Assembly (NCBI GenBank): GCA_964390725.1
Contig: CAYMIW010000004.1
Location: forward strand, 57,575 to 121,574
Length of the DNA: 64,000 nucleotides
Origin: JAABTH01 sp964390725
GTDB taxonomy: Bacteria; Bacillota; Dethiobacteria; DTU022
Reading direction: 5' to 3'
Shown here: piece after piece, positions 1-7,390 of the stretch
How the letters are laid out: every line of letters begins with the position of its first letter
Position numbering within the stretch: the first letter of the stretch is position 1
Notes under the pieces: generated by a model
Database searches by the model: none
Told to the model about the DNA's origin: nothing
Seen by the model: only the letters and a program-made list of their open reading frames with translations
Translations under genes and position numbers: made by a program

Positions 1-1784
1 TCATCCGGTGTTACTACATTGCCCTTTGATTTTGACATCTTGGATCCATCCTTGTAAACCATCCCCTGGGCCAGCAACCGGCTGAACGGTTCTTCGCTTT
101 TAACCATACCGGCGTCGAACAGCACTTTTGTGAAAAATCGGGCGTAAAGCAGGTGTAAAACAGCATGTTCTATGCCCCCGATGTATTGGTCAACCGGCAT
201 CCAGTAATCTACATCCCCTGCTTGAAACGGCACCTGGTCTGCACCCGGGCTCGTATACCGCAGGAAATACCACGAAGAACAGATAAAGGTATCCATAGTA
301 TCTGTTTCTCGCCTGGCTGATCCACCACAAAGTGGGCAGGTTGTACTGATAAAATCTTCGTAGTGAGAAAGAGGAGGAACCCTGTTCCCTGACAGCTCAA
401 CTTTATCGGGCAACATTACGGGAAGATCTTCCCGGGGCACAGGGACGGTACCGCATTTTTCGCAATTAATAATTGGAATAGGAGCTCCCCAATAACGCTG
501 TCGTGAAATAAGCCAATCACGCAGGCGATAGGTTACCTTGAAGTTTCCAAACCCTTTCTTCTCAAGAAAATCGGTTACTGCCTTCATACCTTCCTCGTTA
601 TCCATTCCTGTAAACTGGCCTGAATTAACCATTTTCCCCTGGCCCGGGTATGCCTCCGTCATGGTATCTCCATCGAGCTGTTCACCTTCAGGCTGAATAA
701 CAACCCTGACCGGCAGGTTATGCTTGCGGGCAAAAACAAAATCACGCTGATCATGGGCAGGAACTCCCATTACCGCCCCGGTTCCGTAACCGATCAGAAC
801 ATAGTTGCCTACAAGCACGGGAACTTCTTCACCGTTTACAGGGTTTATAACATGCCGCCCTGTAAAAAGACCGATTTTAGGCGCATCCTCCGAGGTTCTT
901 TCAATCTCGCTTTCCTTCCTTACCTTTGCTGCAAAGTCAAGAATATCTTTTTCCCGCTCCGTCCCTTCCACCAGTTTTTTTACCATGGGATGCTCGGGAG
1001 CAAGAACCATTGAAGTTACTCCAAAAAGTGTATCCGGCCGGGTTGTAAAAGTGTGAATCTCTTCCCCGGGAAGTTCTTTGACCTGAAAAGTAATTTCTGC
1101 ACCCTCACTTCTGCCGATCCAGTTTTTCTGCATTATTTTTACCCGCTCAGGCCAATCCTCTAACTGATCGAGATCATGAAGCAGACGTTCGCCATAATCG
1201 GTAATTCGCAGGAACCATTGCTCCAGATCCCTGGTTTCAATCGGGGAAGAACAGCGCCAGCAGAGCCCTTTTTCAACCTGCTCGTTGGCCAGCACAGTTT
1301 CACAGGTTTCGCACCAGTTAACGCTGGCTTTTTTCTTATAAGCCAAACCTCGGTCAAACATCAGTAAAAAGAGCCACTGCGACCAACGGTAATAATCGGG
1401 GGCAGAAGTGTTAACTTCACGGCTCCAGTCATAACTGACTCCGAGGCGGTTTTGCTGATTTTTCATATGGCTGATATTCCGGGCAGTCCATTCAGCTGGA
1501 TTAACCCTGTTATCTATCGCCGCATTTTCTGCGGGCAATCCAAAAGCATCCCAACCCATGGGGTGAATAACATTAAAACCGCGCATACGTAAAAATCTGG
1601 CCAGCACATCACCGATAGAATAAACACGCATGTGTCCCATGTGCAGTTTACCTGAAGGATAGGGAAACATTTCAAGAACATAGTACTTGGTTTTCTGATA
1701 ATCAATTTCTGATTTAAATGAATCCTCGGCAGCCCACTTTTTCTGCCACTTTTCTTCTATTACAGCTGGATCGTAACTGCTCAA
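1..1784 (-). CDS. leuS: leucyl-tRNA synthetase, 5' part (cut by window edge)
   Basis: Charges tRNA-Leu with leucine in the cytoplasm. About 594 N-terminal codons are present; the 3' end lies beyond position 1. The class I HIGH motif appears as HMGH inside PYPSGKLHMGHMRVYS, the editing-domain region follows, and KMSKSKGN sits right at the edge, so the catalytic core is nearly complete. No stop closes the frame here. The start is a TTG at 1784 (protein begins MSSYDPAVIEEKWQ) because GGAGG lies just upstream and no earlier in-frame start fits. It is read from a T-box leader on the same strand, so expression should rise when tRNA-Leu is uncharged. Identity is certain. Confidence 0.96.
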   Translation of the reverse strand, partial: MSSYDPAVIEEKWQKKWAAEDSFKSEIDYQKTKYYVLEMFPYPSGKLHMGHMRVYSIGDVLARFLRMRGFNVIHPMGWDAFGLPAENAAIDNRVNPAEWTARNISHMKNQQNRLGVSYDWSREVNTSAPDYYRWSQWLFLLMFDRGLAYKKKASVNWCETCETVLANEQVEKGLCWRCSSPIETRDLEQWFLRITDYGERLLHDLDQLEDWPERVKIMQKNWIGRSEGAEITFQVKELPGEEIHTFTTRPDTLFGVTSMVLAPEHPMVKKLVEGTEREKDILDFAAKVRKESEIERTSEDAPKIGLFTGRHVINPVNGEEVPVLVGNYVLIGYGTGAVMGVPAHDQRDFVFARKHNLPVRVVIQPEGEQLDGDTMTEAYPGQGKMVNSGQFTGMDNEEGMKAVTDFLEKKGFGNFKVTYRLRDWLISRQRYWGAPIPIINCEKCGTVPVPREDLPVMLPDKVELSGNRVPPLSHYEDFISTTCPLCGGSARRETDTMDTFICSSWYFLRYTSPGADQVPFQAGDVDYWMPVDQYIGGIEHAVLHLLYARFFTKVLFDAGMVKSEEPFSRLLAQGMVYKDGSKMSKSKGNVVTPD

Positions 1785-1814
1785 CCTGATAACCTCCGTA
1801 TTCAAATTCTGCAA

Positions 1815-1842
1815 TAAAAAAACCCGCCCGGTCAAGGGACGG
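1815..1842 (-). terminator. T-box terminator hairpin before leuS
   Basis: On the minus strand CCGTCC pairs with GGGCGG (6 bp with one G-U) around a short loop and is followed by seven T residues. It is the terminator alternative to the T-box antiterminator. Confidence 0.82.
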
Positions 1843-1884
1843 ATTTTTACCCGCGGTACCACCCTTATTGGTGAAACAAAATTT

Positions 1885-1959
1885 TGGTGGAGCTGGCGGG
1901 AGTTGAACCCGCGACCTCTTCCATGCCAAGGAAGCGCGCTCCCACTGCGCCACAGCCCC
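1885..1959 (-). tRNA. tRNA-Ala (anticodon GGC), inside the leuS T-box leader
   Basis: A full cloverleaf can be drawn: acceptor GGGGCTG/CAGCTCC (one G-U), D stem GCGC/GCGC, anticodon stem CTTCC/GGAAG with loop TTGGCAT (anticodon GGC, alanine), T stem GCGGG/CCCGC with loop TTCAACT, and an encoded CCA. U8, G18-G19 and T54-T55-C56 positions look normal, so it reads as a functional tRNA. It has no promoter of its own that I can see. It would be transcribed from the leuS leader promoter and sits upstream of the T-box terminator, so it should be made whether or not leuS is read. Confidence 0.93.
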
Positions 1960-2150
1960 CCGTTTTGTTACCCGCTTTCAGCCGTTATCGCCGACATACG
2001 GCGGCGGTTTCATACTATCACCACCGCTTCTCCGGGACGAGTTCAGTAGTTTAGCTTACCGGTTTTCAGCAATACCGATTCTCTGTTAAAGCATCCCTGC
2101 TTACTGCTTCCCATCATCAAATATAATATAGTATCTCAAGTACACATTAC

Positions 2151-2179
2151 ATTATAAGCAGGGCTGACTTTGTTGTCAA
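2151..2179 (-). promoter_or_regulatory. sigma-A promoter of the leuS leader and tRNA-Ala
   Basis: Minus strand TTGACA (2179-2174), 17-base spacer, TATAAT (2156-2151): a perfect consensus. Transcription would start near 2144, about 30 bases before stem I of the T-box. Confidence 0.88.
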
Positions 2180-2193
2180 TAGCCAGAAGAACC

Positions 2194-3054
2194 TCAGGCT
2201 GTAAGTTCCAGCTGGTAGGATTCCCCTGAATACATATCGATGATTAACATTTTTCCCGAAGGCAATACACCGTCAAGCCCGGCTAAGTACTTTACTGCTT
2301 CACTAACCTGCCATGAAGCGATCATGGTCGGTGTTGTGGCAGGATTGCCCAGTTCCCTTTCCACTCCCTTGTCACTGCTGCGATCGGATTCTGATCCATA
2401 TATTGATGCCAGCAGGGGTTTATCAGGTCTGATCACCGCTATCTGGCCAAGAAAACCGGCTATAGCACCATGGATCAGCGGTACATTTAATTTAACACAG
2501 GATTTTTCCAGGTCAAATCTTGAGCGAAGGTTATCCAGACAGTCAATAACCAGGTCACAACCGGCAAATATCTCCGGCAAGTTTGTAAGATCACCCCTGC
2601 AATAGTTTGCGATCAGATCAACAGCACTGTTGACCATTTTTAACCTGGCAGCGGCGATTTCTACTTTTGATCGACCCAGGTTCTCTTCCAGGGACAGCAA
2701 CTGACGATTAAGGTTGCTATCATCAAAAGTGTCGTCATCAATAGCAACTAAAGTTCCCACACCCATCCGGGCCAGCATTTCCAGGGCAATGCCCCCGAGT
2801 CCCCCGGAACCTGCAACGCCTACCCTGGCTTCAAGCAGCTTAATTTGACCTTCAATTCCGACAGTACCTATACTGCGCTGATACCTTTCCGGTATTATTC
2901 CTGCTTTCAGGGCAGCCAGCTCAACAGCGCGGCTGCCTGCACCTGTGTCACTTGAAAGTTTTCCAACATCATCGACGGTAATATAGCTGTATTTTTCTCC
3001 ACCCGGGTTTGTACCCTCACGAGAAAACTGATGCAGAACTTTTCTCGGGATCAT
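2194..3054 (-). CDS. E1-like ThiF/MoeB/HesA-family adenylyltransferase
   Basis: Rossmann-type ATP-binding protein of 286 residues. The nucleotide loop GSGGLGG is at about residues 82-88, followed by DDDTFDDSNLNRQ with the Asp and Arg-Gln pattern that binds ATP in E1 enzymes. Family members adenylate the C-terminal Gly-Gly of ubiquitin-like sulphur carriers (ThiS, MoaD) or act on other substrates. The two CxxC pairs that bind structural zinc in MoeB are absent, and no ThiS/MoaD-like gene is nearby, so the substrate is unknown. The first ~60 residues are not typical of MoeB. Start ATG at 3054 has GGTGGTGA upstream. The gene ends just before the leuS promoter. Confidence 0.8.
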   Translation of the reverse strand: MIPRKVLHQFSREGTNPGGEKYSYITVDDVGKLSSDTGAGSRAVELAALKAGIIPERYQRSIGTVGIEGQIKLLEARVGVAGSGGLGGIALEMLARMGVGTLVAIDDDTFDDSNLNRQLLSLEENLGRSKVEIAAARLKMVNSAVDLIANYCRGDLTNLPEIFAGCDLVIDCLDNLRSRFDLEKSCVKLNVPLIHGAIAGFLGQIAVIRPDKPLLASIYGSESDRSSDKGVERELGNPATTPTMIASWQVSEAVKYLAGLDGVLPSGKMLIIDMYSGESYQLELTA

Positions 3055-3102
3055 TCATTTATCACCACCATCAAACAGGTAGATACCGCCTGTTTTTTAC
3101 CT

Positions 3103-3474
3103 TTAATTATCAGGGGTTTCCATCATAACCTGCGGGGCATCGCTCCACAATCTCTCCAGGTCGTAAAACACCCTGGCTTCGGGCTGAAAAATATGGACCA
3201 CTATCAAACCAAAATCGAGAACAACCCACCAGGCTTCCCTGTATCCTTCAACCCGTAAAGCCTGGTGTCCCTGTTTTTTCATGCTTTCGATCAGGTGATC
3301 ACAGATTGTTTTAACCTGGACTGCCGTATTTCCGGTTACCAATAAAAAATAGTCGGCAACAATAGATACCCGGCCAACTTCAAGCAGGCACAAATCACTG
3401 CCTTTTTTATCAGTTGCCAACTCCGTGGCATAAAGGGCCAGTTTCCGGGAAGAACCGGCCGACAACTGTGCCAA
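3103..3474 (-). CDS. rsfS: ribosomal silencing factor RsfS (Iojap family)
   Basis: 123 residues, normal for the family. RsfS binds L14 on the 50S subunit and blocks subunit joining in nutrient-poor conditions. Family signatures visible include a DYFLLVTGNT-like segment and EGYREAWWVVLDFG followed by VVHIF. The start is a TTG at 3474 with GGGAGG upstream. It follows yqeK by 27 bases in the conserved nadD-yqeK-rsfS order. The last 10 residues are variable. Identity is firm. Confidence 0.93.
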   Translation of the reverse strand: MAQLSAGSSRKLALYATELATDKKGSDLCLLEVGRVSIVADYFLLVTGNTAVQVKTICDHLIESMKKQGHQALRVEGYREAWWVVLDFGLIVVHIFQPEARVFYDLERLWSDAPQVMMETPDN

Positions 3475-3501
3475 ATAACAACACCTCCCTGTAGATCCTT
3501 A

Positions 3502-4074
3502 TTATCTACCTGCCAGCTTCTCTACCAGCTCATTGCGAAAAGCAACTGAACGGGGATGGAGAAGCAAGTTTCGATCCAGAACAGACTTGATTGCATTATC
3601 AACTGCAAGCAGGAGAGCCAGGTCGAGATTATGAAATGATACTCTTCTGATTTCTCCGACTTCCTGATAGGAACGGCCAGGCTCGATGTAGTCGGCGAGA
3701 TAAATAATCTTATCCAAAAGCTTCATCCCCGGGCAGCCTGTAGTATGGCAGGCAACTGCATTGATAATTTCCTGATCAGTAATACCCAATTCTTCCCTTA
3801 TAAGTAACGCTCCGACAGGGGCATGAAGTAATTTTTTTTCAAGCCCGGTTATCCGGTCAAGCCTGATAGCATATTGTTTCGCCTTTGCAATTAGCACTTC
3901 GCTGTTGTAACGTTTAGCGTAATCATGAACCATACCGGCTATATATGCTTTTTTTTGATCGGCTCCATAACGGGCAGCCAGCGACACTGCCTCCCCGGCA
4001 ACTCCGAGACAATGCCGGTATAGTTTGTGATCAAGCTTTTCCTGCATTAACAGTTGAATTGCTTCGGCTTCCAT
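3502..4074 (-). CDS. yqeK: YqeK-type HD hydrolase, diadenosine tetraphosphatase
   Basis: 190-residue HD-superfamily protein. The metal-binding HD pair is seen in AGMVHDYAKR (about residues 47-56), with the upstream His in YRHCLGVAGEA and further histidines in HAPVGALL and ACHTTG. YqeK enzymes in Firmicutes symmetrically cleave Ap4A to ADP. It lies in the usual place between nadD and rsfS, except that a small RRM gene separates it from nadD. Its start codon is ATG at 4074. Confidence 0.9.
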   Translation of the reverse strand: MEAEAIQLLMQEKLDHKLYRHCLGVAGEAVSLAARYGADQKKAYIAGMVHDYAKRYNSEVLIAKAKQYAIRLDRITGLEKKLLHAPVGALLIREELGITDQEIINAVACHTTGCPGMKLLDKIIYLADYIEPGRSYQEVGEIRRVSFHNLDLALLLAVDNAIKSVLDRNLLLHPRSVAFRNELVEKLAGR

Positions 4075-4165
4075 ATAGCGGCTCCGGTCTCTCCTTCAAT
4101 CCGCCTGCCTGCCGGTCGAAATACCTCCCCAAGCGCTGCGGTAATTATAACAGCTTAAAAAAGTA

Positions 4166-4417
4166 TTATTGCTCGCGCGGTTTCGCTTCGTTAACAACCA
4201 GCTTACGCCCTTCAAGCTCAACACCGTTTGTTTTTTCCAGAATATCCTCCATACAGTCATCATTAACCTCAACAAAACCGTAACCACGGGAACGACCGGT
4301 TGCCCGTTCCGTAATTATACGGCATTCCAACACTTCTCCGTATTGAGAGAAAAACTGTTCCAGATCGGGTTCCTTTGTGCTCCAGGGAATATTCCCCACA
4401 TACAATGTTTTTGCCAT
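4166..4417 (-). CDS. small single-RRM RNA-binding protein
   Basis: 83 residues consisting of almost nothing but one RNA recognition motif. RNP2 is LYVGNI (residues 4-9) and RNP1 is RGYGFVEV (about 44-51), both with the aromatic residues that stack on RNA. Such mini-RRM proteins are abundant in cyanobacteria and scattered in other bacteria; function here is unknown but RNA binding is likely. AGGAGG precedes the ATG. It interrupts the usual nadD-yqeK adjacency on the same strand, with ~55 bases before it and ~90 after it. Confidence 0.9.
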   Translation of the reverse strand: MAKTLYVGNIPWSTKEPDLEQFFSQYGEVLECRIITERATGRSRGYGFVEVNDDCMEDILEKTNGVELEGRKLVVNEAKPREQ

Positions 4418-4472
4418 TTACAAAACACCTCCGCAATTATTATAACTGCTGCAATTTGTAAAGCATACAGCT

Positions 4473-5120
4473 TTACTTCGAAACCTTGTATAATTCGTGT
4501 TTTTTAATATATTGTTCAACCGGCTCAGGAGTTAAATATTTTATTGTTTTCCCCAGGGCAACCCGCTCCCTGATAAACGTTGAAGAAACAGCCAGGGCGG
4601 GAATCTCCAGGAGATGAACTTTTTGCCTCATCTCAGGACAGGTCCTGTCAAGCGTTTCATGAAAGTGATCAAGTGAATAGCCGGGGCGGGAAACAGCTAT
4701 AAACGTACAAAGGCTCAATAGCTCTTCGTATTCTTTCCAGGTGAATATTTCCAGTATGGCATCGGCCCCGGTTATAAAGAATATTTCGGGCTCAGGATTC
4801 TTCCAGGAACTGAAGTGCTTTACAGTATCAATTGTAAATGTTGGCACTTTTTGATCTATTTCAATTCTAGATACAAAAAACGATGGATTAGACATTACTG
4901 CCAGGGTTGTCATCAGGTATCGGTGTTCAGGGAGTGAAATCATTGAGTTGTTCTTGTGCGGAGGCACACCGGTAGGAACAAAAATAACATTGGTGAGATC
5001 AAACTGCTGCCTTGCTTCTTCGGCAGTTACCAGGTGGCCAACGTGGATCGGATCGAATGTTCCGCCCATCAGACCAATTTTCAAATTACCGGCTCTATTA
5101 CAAACTGCTTCAAAAAACAA
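4473..5120 (-). CDS. nadD: nicotinate-nucleotide adenylyltransferase
   Basis: Makes deamido-NAD from nicotinate mononucleotide and ATP. 215 residues. The nucleotidyltransferase motif GGTFDPIHVGHL (HxGH type) is at about residues 19-30, FVPTGVPPHK follows, and the C-terminal SSTFIRERV (ISSTxxR motif) is present. The start is a TTG at 5120 with AAAGGAG ten bases upstream; a second TTG nearer the conserved core has no good ribosome site. It lies downstream of obg on the same strand. Confidence 0.95.
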   Translation of the reverse strand: MFFEAVCNRAGNLKIGLMGGTFDPIHVGHLVTAEEARQQFDLTNVIFVPTGVPPHKNNSMISLPEHRYLMTTLAVMSNPSFFVSRIEIDQKVPTFTIDTVKHFSSWKNPEPEIFFITGADAILEIFTWKEYEELLSLCTFIAVSRPGYSLDHFHETLDRTCPEMRQKVHLLEIPALAVSSTFIRERVALGKTIKYLTPEPVEQYIKKHELYKVSK

Positions 5121-5167
5121 ATTCTATTATCTCCTTTGCCCTGCCTGCATTAATAGATATCAACCCG

Positions 5168-6466
5168 TTAATCCTGACCAGCCGACCCCTCATAATAAAT
5201 AAATTCTTCTTCTCCTATACGTACTGTATCTCCTTCTACCACACCCGCTTTTCGCAATTCTTTATCGACTCCGCTGCGACGGGTATATTTCTGAAACCTC
5301 TGCAGTGCTTCGTCATTATTGAAATCGGTTCGGGCCGCCGCCCTTTCGATTGCCGTTCCGCTGATAATAAAAACATCATTGTCTTTTTCTATGGTCAGCG
5401 GTTTCTGTTCACTTTTCGGCATTATTATTGTTTCTTCCTCATCGACTTCTCTTTTTCCTTCAGAAAGTTCATTAACCTTGTTAAATAAATAATTAACCAG
5501 CGGTTTTATACCTTCTCCGGTTGCCGCTGAAATAGAAAATAATTCCTCGCCATTCTCTCCTGGTCCTGCCAGGTTTTCCTTGAGATCATTGAATCTTTCC
5601 GCTGCTCCCGGCAGGTCAACCTTGTTGCCAACAACAATGCCCGGGTAGTTTCCCAGTTTTTCACTGAAAGCTGACAGCTCTTTTTTTAAGAGAGTGTAAG
5701 CCTGGAGCGGTTCCATTTCTGCATCCGGCGATAGATCAACCAGGTAAACCAGGAGCAGGTTTCTCTCCACGTGGCGTAAAAACCTGTGTCCGAGACCAGC
5801 TCCCTGGTGTGCTCCCTCAATTAACCCGGGAAGATCGGCAACAATGAAAGAACCATCTATACCAACTTTAACCAGACCAAGGTTAGGGGTGAGGGTTGTA
5901 AAGGGGTAAGCAGCTATTTTTGGTTTTGCTGCAGTGATTCTGCTCAAAAGGGTAGACTTGCCGGCATTGGGCAGACCAACCAGGCCGACCTGGGCAATCA
6001 GTTTTAGTTCCAGTTTCAGATGGCGCTCCACGCCAGTAAGTCCTCTTTCTGCCAGGCGGGGAACCCGTCTCCTGGAACTTGCAAAACGAGCATTGCCCTT
6101 ACCACCCCGACCTCCGGCAGCGACAAGAACTTTTTGCCCGGGATTGGTTAAATCTGCAATTGTGTTGTTATTTTGGTCATATACTACAGTACCGGGTGGA
6201 ACAGGAATATGCAGATCTACACCATTAGCTCCATGCCTGTTCTTACTTTGCCCCGGCCTGCCATCAGAAGCTTTGAAGATATGTTTGTAACGCAGGTCAA
6301 GAAAACTGTGTTTTGAAGAATCAGCCCACAAGTATACACTTCCGCCGTTTCCACCATCTCCACCATCGGGGCCGCCTTTATCTATATATTTTTCACGACG
6401 GAATGAAACCACACCGTCTCCGCCGCGTCCTCCGCAAACAGACAATTCCAATTCATCTACAAACAT
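5168..6466 (-). CDS. obg: Obg/CgtA GTPase
   Basis: Ribosome-associated GTPase for late 50S assembly. About 432 residues from the ATG at 6466 (MFVDELELSV). Domains in order: glycine-rich Obg fold (1-158, with GGRGGDGVVSFRREK), G domain with GLPNAGKSTLL, DLPGLIEGA and VGNKVDLPG, and a C-terminal OCT domain with RFQKYTRRSGVD and IGEEEFIYYEG. An upstream in-frame ATG at 6523 would add 19 residues, but those codons run through the rpmA terminator, so I reject it. Follows rpmA as in most bacteria. Confidence 0.95.
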   Translation of the reverse strand: MFVDELELSVCGGRGGDGVVSFRREKYIDKGGPDGGDGGNGGSVYLWADSSKHSFLDLRYKHIFKASDGRPGQSKNRHGANGVDLHIPVPPGTVVYDQNNNTIADLTNPGQKVLVAAGGRGGKGNARFASSRRRVPRLAERGLTGVERHLKLELKLIAQVGLVGLPNAGKSTLLSRITAAKPKIAAYPFTTLTPNLGLVKVGIDGSFIVADLPGLIEGAHQGAGLGHRFLRHVERNLLLVYLVDLSPDAEMEPLQAYTLLKKELSAFSEKLGNYPGIVVGNKVDLPGAAERFNDLKENLAGPGENGEELFSISAATGEGIKPLVNYLFNKVNELSEGKREVDEEETIIMPKSEQKPLTIEKDNDVFIISGTAIERAAARTDFNNDEALQRFQKYTRRSGVDKELRKAGVVEGDTVRIGEEEFIYYEGSAGQD

Positions 6467-6501
6467 TAGCCTGAGATCACCTGCAGCGCCGATTACCGGA
6501 A

Positions 6502-6534
6502 GATAAAAGAAAGGTCCGGGCAATACCCGGACCT
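6502..6534 (-). terminator. terminator or attenuating hairpin between rpmA and obg
   Basis: Minus strand AGGTCCGGG pairs perfectly with CCCGGACCT around a TATTG loop, followed by TTCTTTTATC. It sits between the rpmA stop and the obg start, so it probably lowers obg expression relative to the ribosomal proteins. Confidence 0.75.
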
Positions 6535-6541
6535 GGTCAAA

Positions 6542-6814
6542 CTAACCTGCTGCTATACTTTCATCGGGATAAACACTAATCTGTTTTTTAGCGTGGCCAT
6601 TAACCTCAAAGGTAACACGCCCGTCTACAGTGGCAAAAAGGGTATCGTCACTGCCTTTACCAACGTTAATGCCGGGGTGAAAACGTGTTCCACGCTGCCT
6701 GACAATAATACTGCCGGCTTTAACATACTGACCCCCGTAACGCTTGAGACCAAGCCGTTTTGCATTACTGTCACGGCCGTTTCGTGAACTGCCGACTCCT
6801 TTTTTATGAGCCAT
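6542..6814 (-). CDS. rpmA: 50S ribosomal protein L27
   Basis: 90 residues beginning MAHKKGVGSSRNGRDS, with the conserved GGQYVKAGSIIVRQRGT core. L27 reaches the peptidyl-transferase centre with its N terminus. Many Firmicutes make L27 with a short N-terminal extension removed by the protease Prp; here there is no extension and no prp gene lies between rplU and rpmA. The 46-base gap to rplU contains only the ribosome site and linker. Confidence 0.97.
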   Translation of the reverse strand: MAHKKGVGSSRNGRDSNAKRLGLKRYGGQYVKAGSIIVRQRGTRFHPGINVGKGSDDTLFATVDGRVTFEVNGHAKKQISVYPDESIAAG

Positions 6815-6860
6815 CTATGACACCTCTCTTTCCAATTGAACCATGGTTAAATTTTTCAAT

Positions 6861-7172
6861 TTAAAAGCTGATAGCACCAATTAATACATCTGTGTATGGC
6901 TGGCGATGCCCTTGCTTGCGACGGTAATTTTTCTTAGGTTTATACTTAAAAACAATTACCTTACGCCCGCGACCGGTTCCGACTACCTTTCCTTCTACCT
7001 GGCAGTCTTCCAGGTAAGGTTGACCAACCTTGGTTTCTTCGCCGTTAACACACATTAAAACTTTATCAAACTTGATAGTTTCGCCTTTTTCCTGCGGCAG
7101 CTTTTCTACGCGGATAACCTTGCCTTCTTCAGCCCGGTACTGCTTACCGCCTGTTTCAATGATTGCGTACAT
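6861..7172 (-). CDS. rplU: 50S ribosomal protein L21
   Basis: 103 residues from the ATG at 7172 (MYAIIETGGKQYR), with the C-terminal RNA-binding KKNYRRKQGHRQPYT. A run of G residues (GGGGGGTTTGTTT) forms the ribosome site. An upstream in-frame start at 7298 overlaps the promoter and leader and is not used. First gene of the rplU-rpmA-obg group. Confidence 0.96.
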   Translation of the reverse strand: MYAIIETGGKQYRAEEGKVIRVEKLPQEKGETIKFDKVLMCVNGEETKVGQPYLEDCQVEGKVVGTGRGRKVIVFKYKPKKNYRRKQGHRQPYTDVLIGAISF

Positions 7173-7174
7173 AA

Positions 7175-7262
7175 ACAAACCCCCCGTAAGGACTCGCCGA
7201 AGCCGGTAGCCCAATGCTATGCGGGGCATTTTGGACCTTCTTCGTGCGGTTGTAGTAAATCT
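7175..7262 (-). promoter_or_regulatory. L21 leader (ribosomal-protein mRNA leader)
   Basis: The 5' UTR of rplU on the minus strand carries AAGGTCCAAAATGCCCCGC followed by GGGCTACCGGCTTCGGCGAG, which matches my memory of the Firmicutes L21 leader family (Rfam L21_leader). It is thought to let L21 repress its own mRNA. Identification is by eye; a covariance search would settle it. Confidence 0.6.
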
Positions 7263-7269
7263 AAACGAA

Positions 7270-7298
7270 ATTTTAACACGCAGGGTAACCTTTGTCAA
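7270..7298 (-). promoter_or_regulatory. sigma-A promoter of rplU-rpmA-obg
   Basis: Minus strand TTGACA (7298-7293), 17-base spacer, TAAAAT (7275-7270), about 100 bases before the rplU start. Confidence 0.85.
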
Positions 7299-7390
7299 AC
7301 CTTAAACGTTCGATAGCAGGATGATTTAAGCTCGAAATTAATATTGTATAAAATTGCCCGGGTAATTAAAAATATAATTCAAAACTTCAA

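Larger units (their letters stand above)
1815..2112 (-). promoter_or_regulatory. T-box riboswitch, leucine type, controlling leuS
   Basis: Read on the minus strand. Stem I starts with GGGA (2112-2109) paired to UCCC, followed by an AGUA-like element, the AACAGAGA S-turn, a distal arm with GCTGAAAACCGG, and a specifier loop TGAA-CTC-GTCCCGGAG. CTC is a leucine codon and matches the downstream gene. The 14-base T-box core AAGGGTGGTACCGCGG lies at 1866-1851, followed by a terminator. Between stem I/II and the T-box core sits a complete tRNA-Ala gene where stem III would normally be. Uncharged tRNA-Leu is expected to pair through its CCA end with the T-box bulge and prevent termination. Confidence 0.9.

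Noticed and set aside
6467..6523. Longer Obg N terminus starting at 6523
   Set aside because: The extra codons run through a perfect terminator-like hairpin after rpmA, and the conserved Obg start is at 6466.
7173..7298. Longer L21 reading from 7298
   Set aside because: It overlaps the -35 box and the L21 leader; the family start MYAIIETGGKQY is at 7172.
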